Below are positions 54,495 through 63,851 of a stretch of 64,000 nucleotides of DNA, one piece after another. This DNA comes from Pleionea sediminis. GTDB taxonomy: Bacteria; Pseudomonadota; Gammaproteobacteria; Enterobacterales; Kangiellaceae. The notes under the pieces are model-generated. The model did not search any database. It was not told where the DNA came from and saw only the letters and a program-made list of their open reading frames with translations. Position 1 is the stretch's first letter. Each line of letters opens with the position of its first letter. Location of the stretch: assembly GCF_007570825.1 (NCBI RefSeq), contig NZ_SUNB01000006.1, positions 124,001 through 188,000 on the forward strand, given 5' to 3'. Made by a program: the position numbers and the translations under genes.

Positions 54495-54521
54495 AAAAAA
54501 GGCGCTTATTGCGCCTTTTTT
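54495..54521. terminator. Bidirectional terminator after phhA
   Basis: AAAAAAGGCGC (54495-54505), loop TTATT, GCGCCTTTTTT (54511-54521). It lies between convergent genes and has T tracts in both directions. Confidence 0.93.
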
Positions 54522-54542
54522 AATGCCTATCAAGAAGCGAGT

Positions 54543-55481
54543 TTAATGTCGATGTTCTTTACCGTTATGTTTGTGTTTCTTATCACTTGTTAAACTTTGA
54601 TAAACTTGGCGAATCATTTTCTCTGTGGTAATAAACTGCCAGTTCCATTTATCGTGATACTGCTTTAGCGGATTTGCGTTAACAGCTTCGTCTTCTGATT
54701 TTCCGTCTTTGATCAATTTCTTAATAATTTTCCGTACATCTTTAACCATGGCTAGTGTGTTTTCTAAATCTTTCTTGTTGGCAAGAGGTCCATGGCCGGG
54801 AATGATTTTTGTCTTATCATTTGCGAGCGAAATGACGTGCTCTTGTGCTTTAATATAGCCATCAACACTACCGCCGCTTGCGACATCAATGTAGGGATAC
54901 ATCCCATTAAAAAATACATCTCCGGCATGAATGACATTGGCTTTTTTAAAATGAATAATTGCATCACCGTCAGTATGGGCATGCGGTGTATGAATTAAGT
55001 TTGCTTCATCACCATTAAGATGGAAACTCATTGAATGAGTGAACGTAATTACAGGTAGAAAAGACTCCGGTGCTTTTTGCATTTTTCCGTTGCCTGTCGG
55101 TATCCCTTTTTTGATTAGATGTTCTCGCAAATTTTTATGGGCAACGATGTGTGCGCCATCGTTTGCCATACTCGAATTATTTCCGGTGTGATCGCCATGA
55201 ACGTGCGTATTAATCAAAAAGTTGACGGGCTTAGTTGTCACTGACTCGATCGCTTTTTTCATGTTATCGAGCATCGGTGGCATTGAATCGTCGATCATGA
55301 CGACGCCATCTTCTCCAATTGAAAGTCCGATATTTCCGCCAGTAAAGCCACCAACTCCCGATAACATATGAATTCCAGGAGCAACTTCGGTTGCCTTAAA
55401 AGTTGGCGTGCTTTCTTCTGCAAATGACGGTGTACCAATTATCATGGCACTAGCGAGAGCGGCTGTGATAAGGCGCTTCAT
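54543..55481 (-). CDS. Secreted MBL-fold metallo-hydrolase with His-rich tail
   Basis: A 312-residue exported protein (signal peptide about 1-21, ending PSFA). Metal motif THVHGDHTG (HxHxDH) at about 93-101, then HTPHAHTDGD and IIPGHGP give the remaining histidines and the bridging aspartate (AGDVFF). This is a dizinc hydrolase of the broad B3/glyoxalase II-like type; substrate unknown, possibly a beta-lactam, lactone or thioester. The last ten residues (KHKHNGKEHRH) are a histidine tail that may collect metal. AGGAGAAAA precedes the ATG. A single gene. Confidence 0.85.
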   Translation of the reverse strand: MKRLITAALASAMIIGTPSFAEESTPTFKATEVAPGIHMLSGVGGFTGGNIGLSIGEDGVVMIDDSMPPMLDNMKKAIESVTTKPVNFLINTHVHGDHTGNNSSMANDGAHIVAHKNLREHLIKKGIPTGNGKMQKAPESFLPVITFTHSMSFHLNGDEANLIHTPHAHTDGDAIIHFKKANVIHAGDVFFNGMYPYIDVASGGSVDGYIKAQEHVISLANDKTKIIPGHGPLANKKDLENTLAMVKDVRKIIKKLIKDGKSEDEAVNANPLKQYHDKWNWQFITTEKMIRQVYQSLTSDKKHKHNGKEHRH

Positions 55482-55571
55482 AGTTATTTTCTCCTATTAT
55501 TCATTAAATTATTGTATACAGTTCTTTCTTTTCCCAACCGCTTGTCATCTAACGCAAGCGGTTTACGGTAG

Positions 55572-56687
55572 TTACTGTGATGGTGCAGCATGTTTTGGAT
55601 TTTCCAAAAAGTTTTTGTCTGTCAAAGAACGCAGAAATTCAATGAGATCCGCTTTTTCTTGTTCTGAAATTTCAAATCCTTTCACAAAGGGGCTTTTGTG
55701 TGGATTAGCTCTGCCATCACCCTGATTTGGACCGTCTGATATTAGTTGGCCTCCAGCGGCATAAAAATCAATGACTTCTTCAAGTGTTTTGATGGAGCCG
55801 TCATGCATGTAAGGGGCGGTAACTTCTATGTTACGTAATGTGGGCGCGCGAAATCTTCCATGATCGGCCGGATCGAGGGTTATTTCAAATAAACCATTGT
55901 CTCGCTCAGGGTATGCACCTTGAGCATTAACGTTATACATTCCTGTATTGTGAAATGGTCGGCGATCAATTTGTTGTTTTTCGTGAAATGTAGATTGGGT
56001 GAAATTAAATCCACCATGGCAATGGTGACACTCAAACTTTTCTGAAAAGAATAAATTCATACCTCGAATTGCAGATTCTGAAAGCGCATTATCATCTCCG
56101 TCATAAGCATAACGATCAAACGGCGAGTTCAGGGAAATTAAACTCCGAACAAAACTTGCGAGGGCTTTATTAATCGTGTTGAAATTTATTTCCTGACCCG
56201 GAAATGCATCCTCAAATAATTCTTTATAGTGTTCGGTTTTAAATCGTTCAATGATTGTATCTTCATTTCCTGTGATGCCTAACTCAATGGGGGACTCACC
56301 AAACATAGGAATAAGAAGCTGAGTTTCAATGTCTTTAATACCATTGTGCGCCCATGTTAAGGTTTTGTTGTAAGCAACGTTCACTAAAGCAAGAGAGTTT
56401 CTTTGAGTAGCTTCCCCAGTTGTACCGAGTGAAAATACTCTGGGATCCGAGAACGCGAGTTCTTGAAAGTGACAATCAGCACAAGCTTGTTTTTGATTGA
56501 AAGATAAATTGCGGTCGTAAAATAGATGTCGACCGAGCTCTACTTTCTCTACTGTCATGGGATTCGTTTGTGGAATGGTAGGTTTAGGGAAGCCTTCCCG
56601 CAATTGCCAGTCATAGTTTTCTTTGTTTGTATTTTCGGAACAGGCCGCCAACAAACTTAGACAAATCAAAAAGAAAAAATATTTCAT
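55572..56687 (-). CDS. mbnH: Diheme cytochrome c enzyme MbnH-like (MauG family)
   Basis: A 371-residue protein exported as a lipoprotein (lipobox LAAC, about 13-16). Two CxxCH haem sites are visible: C69-AD-C72-H73 and C220-HH-C223-H224. Layout and HGRFRAPTLRN and PYMHDGSIKTLEEV belong to the CcpA/MauG family. It overlaps the MbnP gene by ATGA, and MbnP carries the target tryptophan, so I assign MbnH, which oxidises that tryptophan to kynurenine to form a copper site. A general cytochrome c peroxidase is the alternative. Confidence 0.8.
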   Translation of the reverse strand: MKYFFFLICLSLLAACSENTNKENYDWQLREGFPKPTIPQTNPMTVEKVELGRHLFYDRNLSFNQKQACADCHFQELAFSDPRVFSLGTTGEATQRNSLALVNVAYNKTLTWAHNGIKDIETQLLIPMFGESPIELGITGNEDTIIERFKTEHYKELFEDAFPGQEINFNTINKALASFVRSLISLNSPFDRYAYDGDDNALSESAIRGMNLFFSEKFECHHCHGGFNFTQSTFHEKQQIDRRPFHNTGMYNVNAQGAYPERDNGLFEITLDPADHGRFRAPTLRNIEVTAPYMHDGSIKTLEEVIDFYAAGGQLISDGPNQGDGRANPHKSPFVKGFEISEQEKADLIEFLRSLTDKNFLENPKHAAPSQ

Positions 56688-57460
56688 AAAGATTTAAATA
56701 TGGTTGAATTAGAGTTAAGACCCGTTCTTTCGAGTAGGTGTTTGCATAATTCATTTGCAGGTTCTGATTTACAGCTGGATTCGCTGTTTAAATCGATACC
56801 TTCGAATAATGGTTTGATATCGATACCAATTGTCTTCAGCTCATTAACGTCAATACGTACGGTGGCAACATTTGGATTTTTACAAGCCTTTGCCGGAGCC
56901 CGCACTGCCGATTCAGAATGACATCCAGTGGATCCCAAATGATAAATCCAGTCATTTGTTTCGGATGTTAACTCAAGCCGTAAAAACTTATGACCGGTTT
57001 GCCAAACCCAGAACATGTCTGACTGATTTAGTGGACTTTTTTGAGTAAGAGGATTGTTGTGATTAAGTTCGAAAGGAACGCCAATTTTAAATTGAACTGC
57101 ATCGATATTTTTAGGTGCAACGGGACTCTTGACAGTCATTTTCCAATCAAAATTGGAGTTACAAACTCCACCAATTAATTTTACATGAGGGTCATTATTT
57201 TCAGGTACCTCAAAGGTGGCTGGAACCCATTGGCCTTGTGACCGAAATTGCAGGGCATGAATATAGAACTGAAATTGCGATAGTTGCCAGGATTGACCAT
57301 TAATCTGCATTGCAGTGCCACAAGATATAGAATTTTCACCGTACATTAATTTGAATTGAATGTCGTGAATAACGGGTTCATCAGCGCAACTGGTCAGTAA
57401 CGCAGAGAACAGACTTATAATCAAAATTCGGATATACATCGCTTTTTTACAATAATTCAT
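56684..57460 (-). CDS. mbnP: MbnP-family periplasmic copper-binding lipoprotein
   Basis: A 258-residue lipoprotein (lipobox LTSC, C25). MbnP hallmarks: FYIHALQFR, W151/W153 in FWVWQTGHKFLRLE, and TGC180-HSESAVRAPAKAC. In characterised MbnP a tryptophan is converted to kynurenine by MbnH and joins histidines to hold copper. The gene is first in the operon with mbnH. M8 is an alternative start, and no strong Shine-Dalgarno distinguishes the two. Divergent from the choice-of-anchor-B protein at 57617, with 156 bases between. Confidence 0.82.
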   Translation of the reverse strand: MNYCKKAMYIRILIISLFSALLTSCADEPVIHDIQFKLMYGENSISCGTAMQINGQSWQLSQFQFYIHALQFRSQGQWVPATFEVPENNDPHVKLIGGVCNSNFDWKMTVKSPVAPKNIDAVQFKIGVPFELNHNNPLTQKSPLNQSDMFWVWQTGHKFLRLELTSETNDWIYHLGSTGCHSESAVRAPAKACKNPNVATVRIDVNELKTIGIDIKPLFEGIDLNSESSCKSEPANELCKHLLERTGLNSNSTIFKSL

Positions 57461-57616
57461 TATGACGAGATAGTGCTATAAATTTGCGCCAAGTATCAAC
57501 TTATTCTGAAATGTTTCGTTAAAATAGCTACCTATGTAACTATTTACGCTTGATTTAAACTCAAAAATAATACACAACGTATAATCAAGTCTAATGATTT
57601 AATTTAGGAATCTCGT

Positions 57617-60346
57617 ATGACGAATGTCCGTTACTTCAAAGCATTGGCGCTCACTGCTGCAGTAATTTCTTCTACTGCGGTGCTGTCTCACTCCGAACCA
57701 ACAAAGCCACGCTTTGTCTCTGAACAGGGTAAAGACACGGGCGACTGTTCGAGTCCTGTACGACCTTGTCAGTCAATTGGCTACGCTATCAAGCAAGCTA
57801 ATAAGGGTGACCAGGTGTTGGTGAGTAGCGGAACCTATGAAGTTAAGAGCACCGAAGAAGTTTTCTTCTTGAAGAGTCAGGCGGTGCCGGTTTCGGCGGG
57901 ATACAACCGGTTCGACCATTTTCAGGTACAAAGTCCGGAGCTCAATAAAGTCTATTTGAAGGGTGTTCCCAGCGAGTTTGCCGCTGATTTGAGAAAGTTG
58001 GGTTTTAACGTCATTAACGACGGAAAAAGTCGTCTCGATCGTAAGAAGCTCGATAATTTACTCAAATCCTATGAGGCGATTGGTAAGTTTCAGGCTGAAG
58101 TGCCGTGTGAAAACGGACAGGCGGGAAGCTTTGCGTGTAACAACATTGATTTAGTGGCTCACGTGCCTTTGTCCAGTTTTAGTTCTAACCCGGCCGATGG
58201 TAATGATATTTGGGGACATGTTGATCTCAATACGGGGAACGAATACGCCATCATGGGCGTTCGAAATGGGGCAACTGTATTTGACATTTCAACGCCTGAA
58301 AGTCCTGTTGAGGTAGGAACTATCTCTGGTGCCAGTTCTTTGTGGCGAGATATTAAGGTCTATCAACACTATGATAGCGAGAGTGATAGTTGGAAAGCCT
58401 ACGCTTACGTCACCAATGAAAGCTCAGGTGGAGTGGCGATCATCGATTTGAATGATTTGCCGAACAGTATCTCTTTAGTCACTAATGATTCAAATGTCGA
58501 TACCGGTCATAATGTTTACATATCCAATGTCGACCATGCGTTAAACATTAAATTAGATGGTACCAACCCTAATCTTCAATTGCTCGGTGCAAATCGATTT
58601 AGTGGTTCATTTCACTCCTATTCTCTTGGCAATCCTGAAGCGCTAAATGTTGAGGCCAATCAATCAAGTTTTAATGGCTACACCCATGATGGAGCTTCTG
58701 TCACCATTACTGATGCGCGTAAAGATTCCGATTGTTTCAATGGCACTGAGTTCTGCTCAATATTTGTCGATTTTAACGAAAAAGAAATGTTGCTCTGGGA
58801 CATTACCAATCCCGCTGATACTCGAGAATTGTCTAATGTAACTTACAATGATGTATCCAACTCAGCTAAATACGTACATTCAGGTTGGGTAACAGAAGAT
58901 AAAAACTTTGTGCTTTTGCATGATGAGTTTGATGAGCAACGTGCTGGTTTAAATTCAACCGTGCGTATTTTCGATATCACTGACCTGAGAAGTCCAACTC
59001 AAGTGGGTCAGTGGACTGGGCCAACTCGAGCGATTGATCATAACGGGTTCGTTCGTGGTAATCGCTATTACATGTCGAACTACACACGCGGTTTGACGAT
59101 TCTTGATATTACCGATCCTGCAAATCCCGTTGAAGTCGGATTTTTTGATACATACAGTCCATCGAACAATGATTCGTTTTTCGGGGCCTGGGGGACTTAT
59201 CCTTATTTGCCTTCGGGATTAATATTGGTGAGTGATATCGATGGTGGTTTGTATATTTTAAGAGACAACACAAAAACTCAAGTGAGTGGTAGTGCGAGCT
59301 TTGCGCAAAGTAATTTAACACTCGGTGGTGGAACTTCAAGCATTGTTGTTGAGAGAGCGGGTATGTCATTTGGCGGAGCTGCTGCAACAGTAGAGTACGA
59401 AGTCATAAGCGGTAAAGCCCAACAGGGTAATGACTTCACCTTAGCAAGTGGCACGTTATCTTGGGCGGCAAACGATGATTCCGACAAGTTAATTTCTTTA
59501 TCAACAATTGGTGCGGTGCCCGCAGACTCAACTAATAATACATTTTACGTTCGACTCTTTAATCCTACTGGTGGAATGACAATTGGCGACAATGGCTATT
59601 TAACCGTTAACTTGTCTGGTCCAAGTCAAACCGGTTTTTTGCAGTTTGATAAATCGTCTTATGACATATCTGAAAGCGTGACTGCACTTGAACTCACCGT
59701 TCACCGTGTTGGTGGCAGCAGTGGTGCGGCGAGCATTGATTACTCGACGGTCGCTGACAGCGCGACAGCTGGAGAGGACTTTCAAGCAACTTCTGGAACG
59801 CTTAACTGGGCTGATGGCGAACTTGATTCCAAAACGGTTCAAATCACTTTAATTGACGATTCCATCGATGAGTCGACAGAATCCTTCTCCATTAATTTGT
59901 CTTCTGCATCAGGGGCTTCGTTAGGTGACAAGTCTTCCGTTTTGGTGTCGCTAGGGGATGATGATTCAAACTCGGCGCCTACGTTGACACTAAATGCGAC
60001 TCAGCAAGCCAGTGTTGGTGAGACAGTTAACCTGGATTCAACCGCCAGCGATGCTGACGGCGATGCGATATCTTTTCAGTGGGAGCAGTTATCTGGCACA
60101 TCGGTGGCATTGTCGAGCGCTACTGCCGAAGATATATCGTTTACGGCTCCTGATACGGCAGGTCAATTAACCTTCGAATTGACAGTAACCGACATTAAAG
60201 GTGCCAGTACTTCTGCTCAAGTCGTGGTAACAGTCGTTGCCGAAGACAGTGGCAATGATGGTGATGATAGTGACAGTGGTGGCAGCATGACATTGCTAAC
60301 TCTGTTGTTGGTATCTTTAGCGGCTTTCAGAAGACGATATTTTTAG
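57617..60346 (+). CDS. Choice-of-anchor B family surface protein with GlyGly-CTERM
   Basis: A 909-residue secreted protein. Signal peptide about 1-24. Residues about 160-545 form the choice-of-anchor-B propeller-like region (HVDLNTGNEYAIMGVRNG, NVYISNVDHALNIKLDG). Then two Calx-beta-like domains (about 555-795, with YEVISGKAQQGNDFTLASGT and YSTVADSATAGEDFQATSGT) and a PKD-like domain (about 800-870). The C terminus DSGGSMTLLTLLLVSLAA + FRRR is a GlyGly-CTERM sorting signal, cut by rhombosortase and tied to type II secretion. Divergent from mbnP-mbnH; co-location of these families is recurrent in marine bacteria as far as I recall, so a shared copper-related role is possible. Confidence 0.8.
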   Translation: MTNVRYFKALALTAAVISSTAVLSHSEPTKPRFVSEQGKDTGDCSSPVRPCQSIGYAIKQANKGDQVLVSSGTYEVKSTEEVFFLKSQAVPVSAGYNRFDHFQVQSPELNKVYLKGVPSEFAADLRKLGFNVINDGKSRLDRKKLDNLLKSYEAIGKFQAEVPCENGQAGSFACNNIDLVAHVPLSSFSSNPADGNDIWGHVDLNTGNEYAIMGVRNGATVFDISTPESPVEVGTISGASSLWRDIKVYQHYDSESDSWKAYAYVTNESSGGVAIIDLNDLPNSISLVTNDSNVDTGHNVYISNVDHALNIKLDGTNPNLQLLGANRFSGSFHSYSLGNPEALNVEANQSSFNGYTHDGASVTITDARKDSDCFNGTEFCSIFVDFNEKEMLLWDITNPADTRELSNVTYNDVSNSAKYVHSGWVTEDKNFVLLHDEFDEQRAGLNSTVRIFDITDLRSPTQVGQWTGPTRAIDHNGFVRGNRYYMSNYTRGLTILDITDPANPVEVGFFDTYSPSNNDSFFGAWGTYPYLPSGLILVSDIDGGLYILRDNTKTQVSGSASFAQSNLTLGGGTSSIVVERAGMSFGGAAATVEYEVISGKAQQGNDFTLASGTLSWAANDDSDKLISLSTIGAVPADSTNNTFYVRLFNPTGGMTIGDNGYLTVNLSGPSQTGFLQFDKSSYDISESVTALELTVHRVGGSSGAASIDYSTVADSATAGEDFQATSGTLNWADGELDSKTVQITLIDDSIDESTESFSINLSSASGASLGDKSSVLVSLGDDDSNSAPTLTLNATQQASVGETVNLDSTASDADGDAISFQWEQLSGTSVALSSATAEDISFTAPDTAGQLTFELTVTDIKGASTSAQVVVTVVAEDSGNDGDDSDSGGSMTLLTLLLVSLAAFRRRYF

Positions 60347-60382
60347 CAGAAGATATTATTAGCGGAACGTTATCCCAAGATA

Positions 60383-60417
60383 AAAAAATACCCAGGCCCG
60401 TACAAGGTCACCTGGGT
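60383..60417 (-). terminator. Terminator of the YiiX-like gene (minus strand)
   Basis: On the minus strand ACCCAGG (60417-60411) and CCTGGGT (60396-60390) form a stem with a 14-base loop, followed by a run of seven Ts (60388-60382). On the plus strand it has only As before it, so it serves the minus-strand gene 60487-61299. Confidence 0.72.
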
Positions 60418-60486
60418 TAGGGGAATTTGGAAACTGTTACAGTAAAATTAGAACATCGTCTGAGAAATGCAAGCCGAGATAGAAAA

Positions 60487-61299
60487 TTAATCACCAATTG
60501 TGAAATTTTCATCATCATTGGCCATTAATCCGTCTTTATTCCAGGGCAGGTCACGGTAATGTGCCTTGTCTGACTCGCCCCAAAAAGGAAATTTAAGAAT
60601 CTTAAAATAAGGAGAGTAGTCAAAGTCAGCGGGAGTGAAGAGTTTTGCATTACGTTTTATTAATTCAACGCGATCTTTGCCGACTTTCTTAAATTTGGGT
60701 AGTACAGGGTAATCAACGGCATTGAAGGCTTCGGCCAGCATCGAAGAGCAGACAGTTCGTGTTGGTTCTCCAGCGCTACTGCGAAATAGGGAAGAGCGCC
60801 AGCGTCTTGGGATAATCACCCAAGGGAATAAAAGGCGTGCTAAGTCAACCATTTGGCGAAAGTTATAAGGTGTTCCTAAATGGTTGATGGCGTATTCGAT
60901 GACGCTGTTGGCATCACCGTGGGAAAGTGCTGAAGGGCGGCAAATGCGAAGATTGTCATTCGAATAATCACTCAATTTGCTCAAAATAGTGCCTTGGCCC
61001 AATAATCCCTCAATTAATAGTTGCTCGGAGGGGTCGAAGGAAGAAATTTCAGCAAGTCGTTCTTTAATCTCGGGCTCCTCGATGTCGTGTATACGACCGA
61101 TGTACAGAGCAGCGTGAGACCAACGACTTTGAGTGATCAGTTTAATAACTTCGGAAACACGCGTACGACCTTCGACCAAAACCACGTCACCAGGTCGTAA
61201 GCCATAACGAAGTCGCTCAAAATCAGTAAGCGGAAATGGCGGTGGCGGGCTCTCTCGATTGAGCCAGTTTTCGGTCCATGTTTTTATCTTTTTGAGCAT
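60487..61299 (-). CDS. YiiX-like permuted papain-fold (NlpC/P60 superfamily) protein
   Basis: A 270-residue protein without a signal peptide. The order histidine before cysteine is that of the permuted papain fold: H62 in WSHAALYIG and C184 in TVCSSMLAEAF. LRPGDVVLVEGRTRVSEVIK opens the domain and HLGTPYNFRQM follows. Members include amidases, acyltransferases and lipid-linked proteases; YiiX relatives have unknown substrates. A single gene with its own terminator, divergent from prc. Confidence 0.78.
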   Translation of the reverse strand: MLKKIKTWTENWLNRESPPPPFPLTDFERLRYGLRPGDVVLVEGRTRVSEVIKLITQSRWSHAALYIGRIHDIEEPEIKERLAEISSFDPSEQLLIEGLLGQGTILSKLSDYSNDNLRICRPSALSHGDANSVIEYAINHLGTPYNFRQMVDLARLLFPWVIIPRRWRSSLFRSSAGEPTRTVCSSMLAEAFNAVDYPVLPKFKKVGKDRVELIKRNAKLFTPADFDYSPYFKILKFPFWGESDKAHYRDLPWNKDGLMANDDENFTIGD

Positions 61300-61567
61300 A
61301 AATTCATCGAAAAAACAGAGTGTTACTCATACTATAGTTAAACGAATTTGAAAAGAAAGGGGTTTATTACTTGATAATGTAATGAATTCTTGCAAACTAT
61401 TAGTTGAAGAGGCATAAAGAAGTCTGCTTTATTTACAATTATGAACCTTCAAAGGTATGTTAGGTCAAAGGCTTAGGATACGGAATTCTCTTTTGCCAGA
61501 ATGATATCGTATTGTTCAAATTTAAAACGAATGTTCGAAATTTTCGTGCAAACAAATTGGGTAGTAT

Positions 61568-63751
61568 ATGACTAAAGATTGGTTGAAAAATATCTATGGC
61601 TTCAAGTCTGTTGTGGCTACGGTACTTGTTGCTTTTCCACTCGCATTATCGGCGCAAGACGAACCACAGAAACACAATAATTCAGATAAAGCACTTATCG
61701 AGGCGCCGATAACACAATCCGAGGATAAAGTATCTCAACTTGATCCGGCGGAGTTGATGCCAAAACCGAGTCATGGAATTGCCAGTCGATACATAGCTAG
61801 AATATTTTCTGACCTTCATTATTCGCAACCGAGTATCCGCAATAACGATAATTTATCGGCAGAAATTCTAGAGAAGTACATCGACATTCTCGATAGCAAC
61901 AAAAGCTATTTCACGCAGAAGGACATCAATGAATTTAACCGTTATCGCACAATGATCGATAACAATATCATTAGTGGGCAACTTAAGCCGGCATATGACA
62001 TTTACCGAATTTTTCAATCGCGTTGGCAAGAACGTTATGACTACGCGTTGAGTTTATTAGATAAGCCCTTTGATTTCGAAAAAGATGAGACTTACACCTT
62101 TGATCGTGAAGATAAAGCATGGCCACAAAATGAGAAAGAGTTAAATGAATTATGGCGCAAACGGGTAAAGGCCGATGCATTAAGTTTAATTTTAGCTGAC
62201 AAAAGCTGGGACGAAACAAAAGAAGTTCTGACCAAACGTTACAAAATGGCCGAGCGTCGTATGGCACAGAATAAATCAGAAGATGTGTTTGAGTATTTTA
62301 TGAATGCGTTCGCTTTGACCATTGAACCTCATGCGACTTACTTTTCTCCTCGTGAAGCGGAAAACTTTGATATTGAAATGAAGCTTTCTCTTGAAGGTAT
62401 CGGAGCGGTGCTTCAGGTGGATGATGTTTACACCAAAATAAATAAACTCGTGACAGGTGCTCCTGCGGCGAAATCTAAGCAGTTAAAAGTGGGCGATAGA
62501 ATTGTAGGCGTTGGCCAAGAAGACAGTAAGATACAAGATGTGATTGGTTGGCGTTTGGACGATGTAGTCGATCTCATCCGTGGCGAAGCCGGAAGTAAAG
62601 TTCGATTACAAATTTTGCCGAAAGAAGAAGTGATTGCCGGTGAAACGAAAGAAGTGGTATTAACTCGTGAAAAAGTAAAACTAGAAGAATTGTCTGCCAA
62701 GTCAAAGACGATTGAAATTAACCAGGATGGTAAGACATTAACCTTTGGCGTAATCGATATTCCAAAGTTTTACGTTGATTGGGATGCGAAGTACAACAAG
62801 CAGTTACCTGATTACAAAAGCACATCGAAAGACGTTGCCAAATTTATAAGAGAGTTTGATAAGCAAAACCTTGATGGTTTGATCATTGATTTACGAAATA
62901 ATGGTGGTGGCGCGCTTGATGAAGCGATTGAATTAACGGGACTCTTTATTGACCACGGACCAGTGGTATTGCAGCGAGATTCAAGAAACCGTGTTCGAGT
63001 TCACCCTGACGTTGAGCACGGTACAGTCTACGATGGTCCATTGGCGGTTCTGGTTAATGGTGGAAGTGCTTCTGCGTCTGAAATATTTGCTGGGGCAATT
63101 CAAGATTATGGCCGCGGATTAATTATAGGCGAGCAAACCTTTGGTAAAGGAACGGTTCAGACGTTGCGTGATCTCAACCATTTTCGAGGATTGCTCGATT
63201 CAGAGTTAGGGCAACTTAAATTAACCACATCCAAATTTTATCGAGTATCAGGCGAAACAACTCAGCATCGAGGAGTTGTTCCTGATATCGACTATCCATC
63301 TGCTTTTTCTCGCGAAGATTTCGGAGAGAGCAGTTACGATAATGCTTTACCTTGGGATACGATTAAACAAGCTAACTTTACACCGGTAAATGAAGTCAAT
63401 GGCTTTGTCGAAGCTCTGCGTCAAAAGCATCTGCAACGGCGACAAAAAAGCAAAGAGTTTGAGTATCTTGAAGAAGACATTCAGGTATACATGGATAAGA
63501 AAAATGACAAGTCGATTTCTTTGAACAAGAAAAAACGTAAAGCAGAAATTGAAAAGAATAAAGCAAAACGTTTGGCACGAATCAATCAGCGATTAAAAGA
63601 TCGCGGAATGGAGCCAGTCAAAGACTTGAAAGATTTTGATGAGACCATTTTTGAAGATGATGACTTTAAGTTGGATGAAACGGGTAATATTCTTGCCGAC
63701 TTCATTAAACTTAAAAACAGCAAAAAGCTTGCTGAGCATAATCAAAAATAA
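61568..63751 (+). CDS. prc: Tail-specific protease Prc (carboxy-terminal processing)
   Basis: A 727-residue periplasmic serine protease that degrades proteins with hydrophobic C termini and trims penicillin-binding and lipid-linked proteins. Signal peptide about 1-30. N-terminal helical domain about 60-250, PDZ about 255-340 (EGIGAVLQVDDVYTKINKLV), S41 catalytic core with serine in NGGSASASEIFAGA and lysine in GEQTFGKGTVQT. The C-terminal 100 residues are lysine-rich helices. Slightly longer than E. coli Prc (682). No proQ gene upstream, unlike E. coli. Terminator downstream. Confidence 0.93.
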   Translation: MTKDWLKNIYGFKSVVATVLVAFPLALSAQDEPQKHNNSDKALIEAPITQSEDKVSQLDPAELMPKPSHGIASRYIARIFSDLHYSQPSIRNNDNLSAEILEKYIDILDSNKSYFTQKDINEFNRYRTMIDNNIISGQLKPAYDIYRIFQSRWQERYDYALSLLDKPFDFEKDETYTFDREDKAWPQNEKELNELWRKRVKADALSLILADKSWDETKEVLTKRYKMAERRMAQNKSEDVFEYFMNAFALTIEPHATYFSPREAENFDIEMKLSLEGIGAVLQVDDVYTKINKLVTGAPAAKSKQLKVGDRIVGVGQEDSKIQDVIGWRLDDVVDLIRGEAGSKVRLQILPKEEVIAGETKEVVLTREKVKLEELSAKSKTIEINQDGKTLTFGVIDIPKFYVDWDAKYNKQLPDYKSTSKDVAKFIREFDKQNLDGLIIDLRNNGGGALDEAIELTGLFIDHGPVVLQRDSRNRVRVHPDVEHGTVYDGPLAVLVNGGSASASEIFAGAIQDYGRGLIIGEQTFGKGTVQTLRDLNHFRGLLDSELGQLKLTTSKFYRVSGETTQHRGVVPDIDYPSAFSREDFGESSYDNALPWDTIKQANFTPVNEVNGFVEALRQKHLQRRQKSKEFEYLEEDIQVYMDKKNDKSISLNKKKRKAEIEKNKAKRLARINQRLKDRGMEPVKDLKDFDETIFEDDDFKLDETGNILADFIKLKNSKKLAEHNQK

Positions 63752-63775
63752 ATTTTGTCATTTTATCGATTCATG

Positions 63776-63800
63776 AAAAAGCTCGCTTGCGAGCTTTTTT
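63776..63800 (+). terminator. Terminator of prc
   Basis: AAAAAGCTCGC (63776-63786) pairs with GCGAGCTTTTTT with a two- to four-base loop, followed by a T run. Confidence 0.92.
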
Positions 63801-63851
63801 TGTGTGGTGAATAATATTTTATATTAACTTATTATTAAAGATGTTTAAGGC

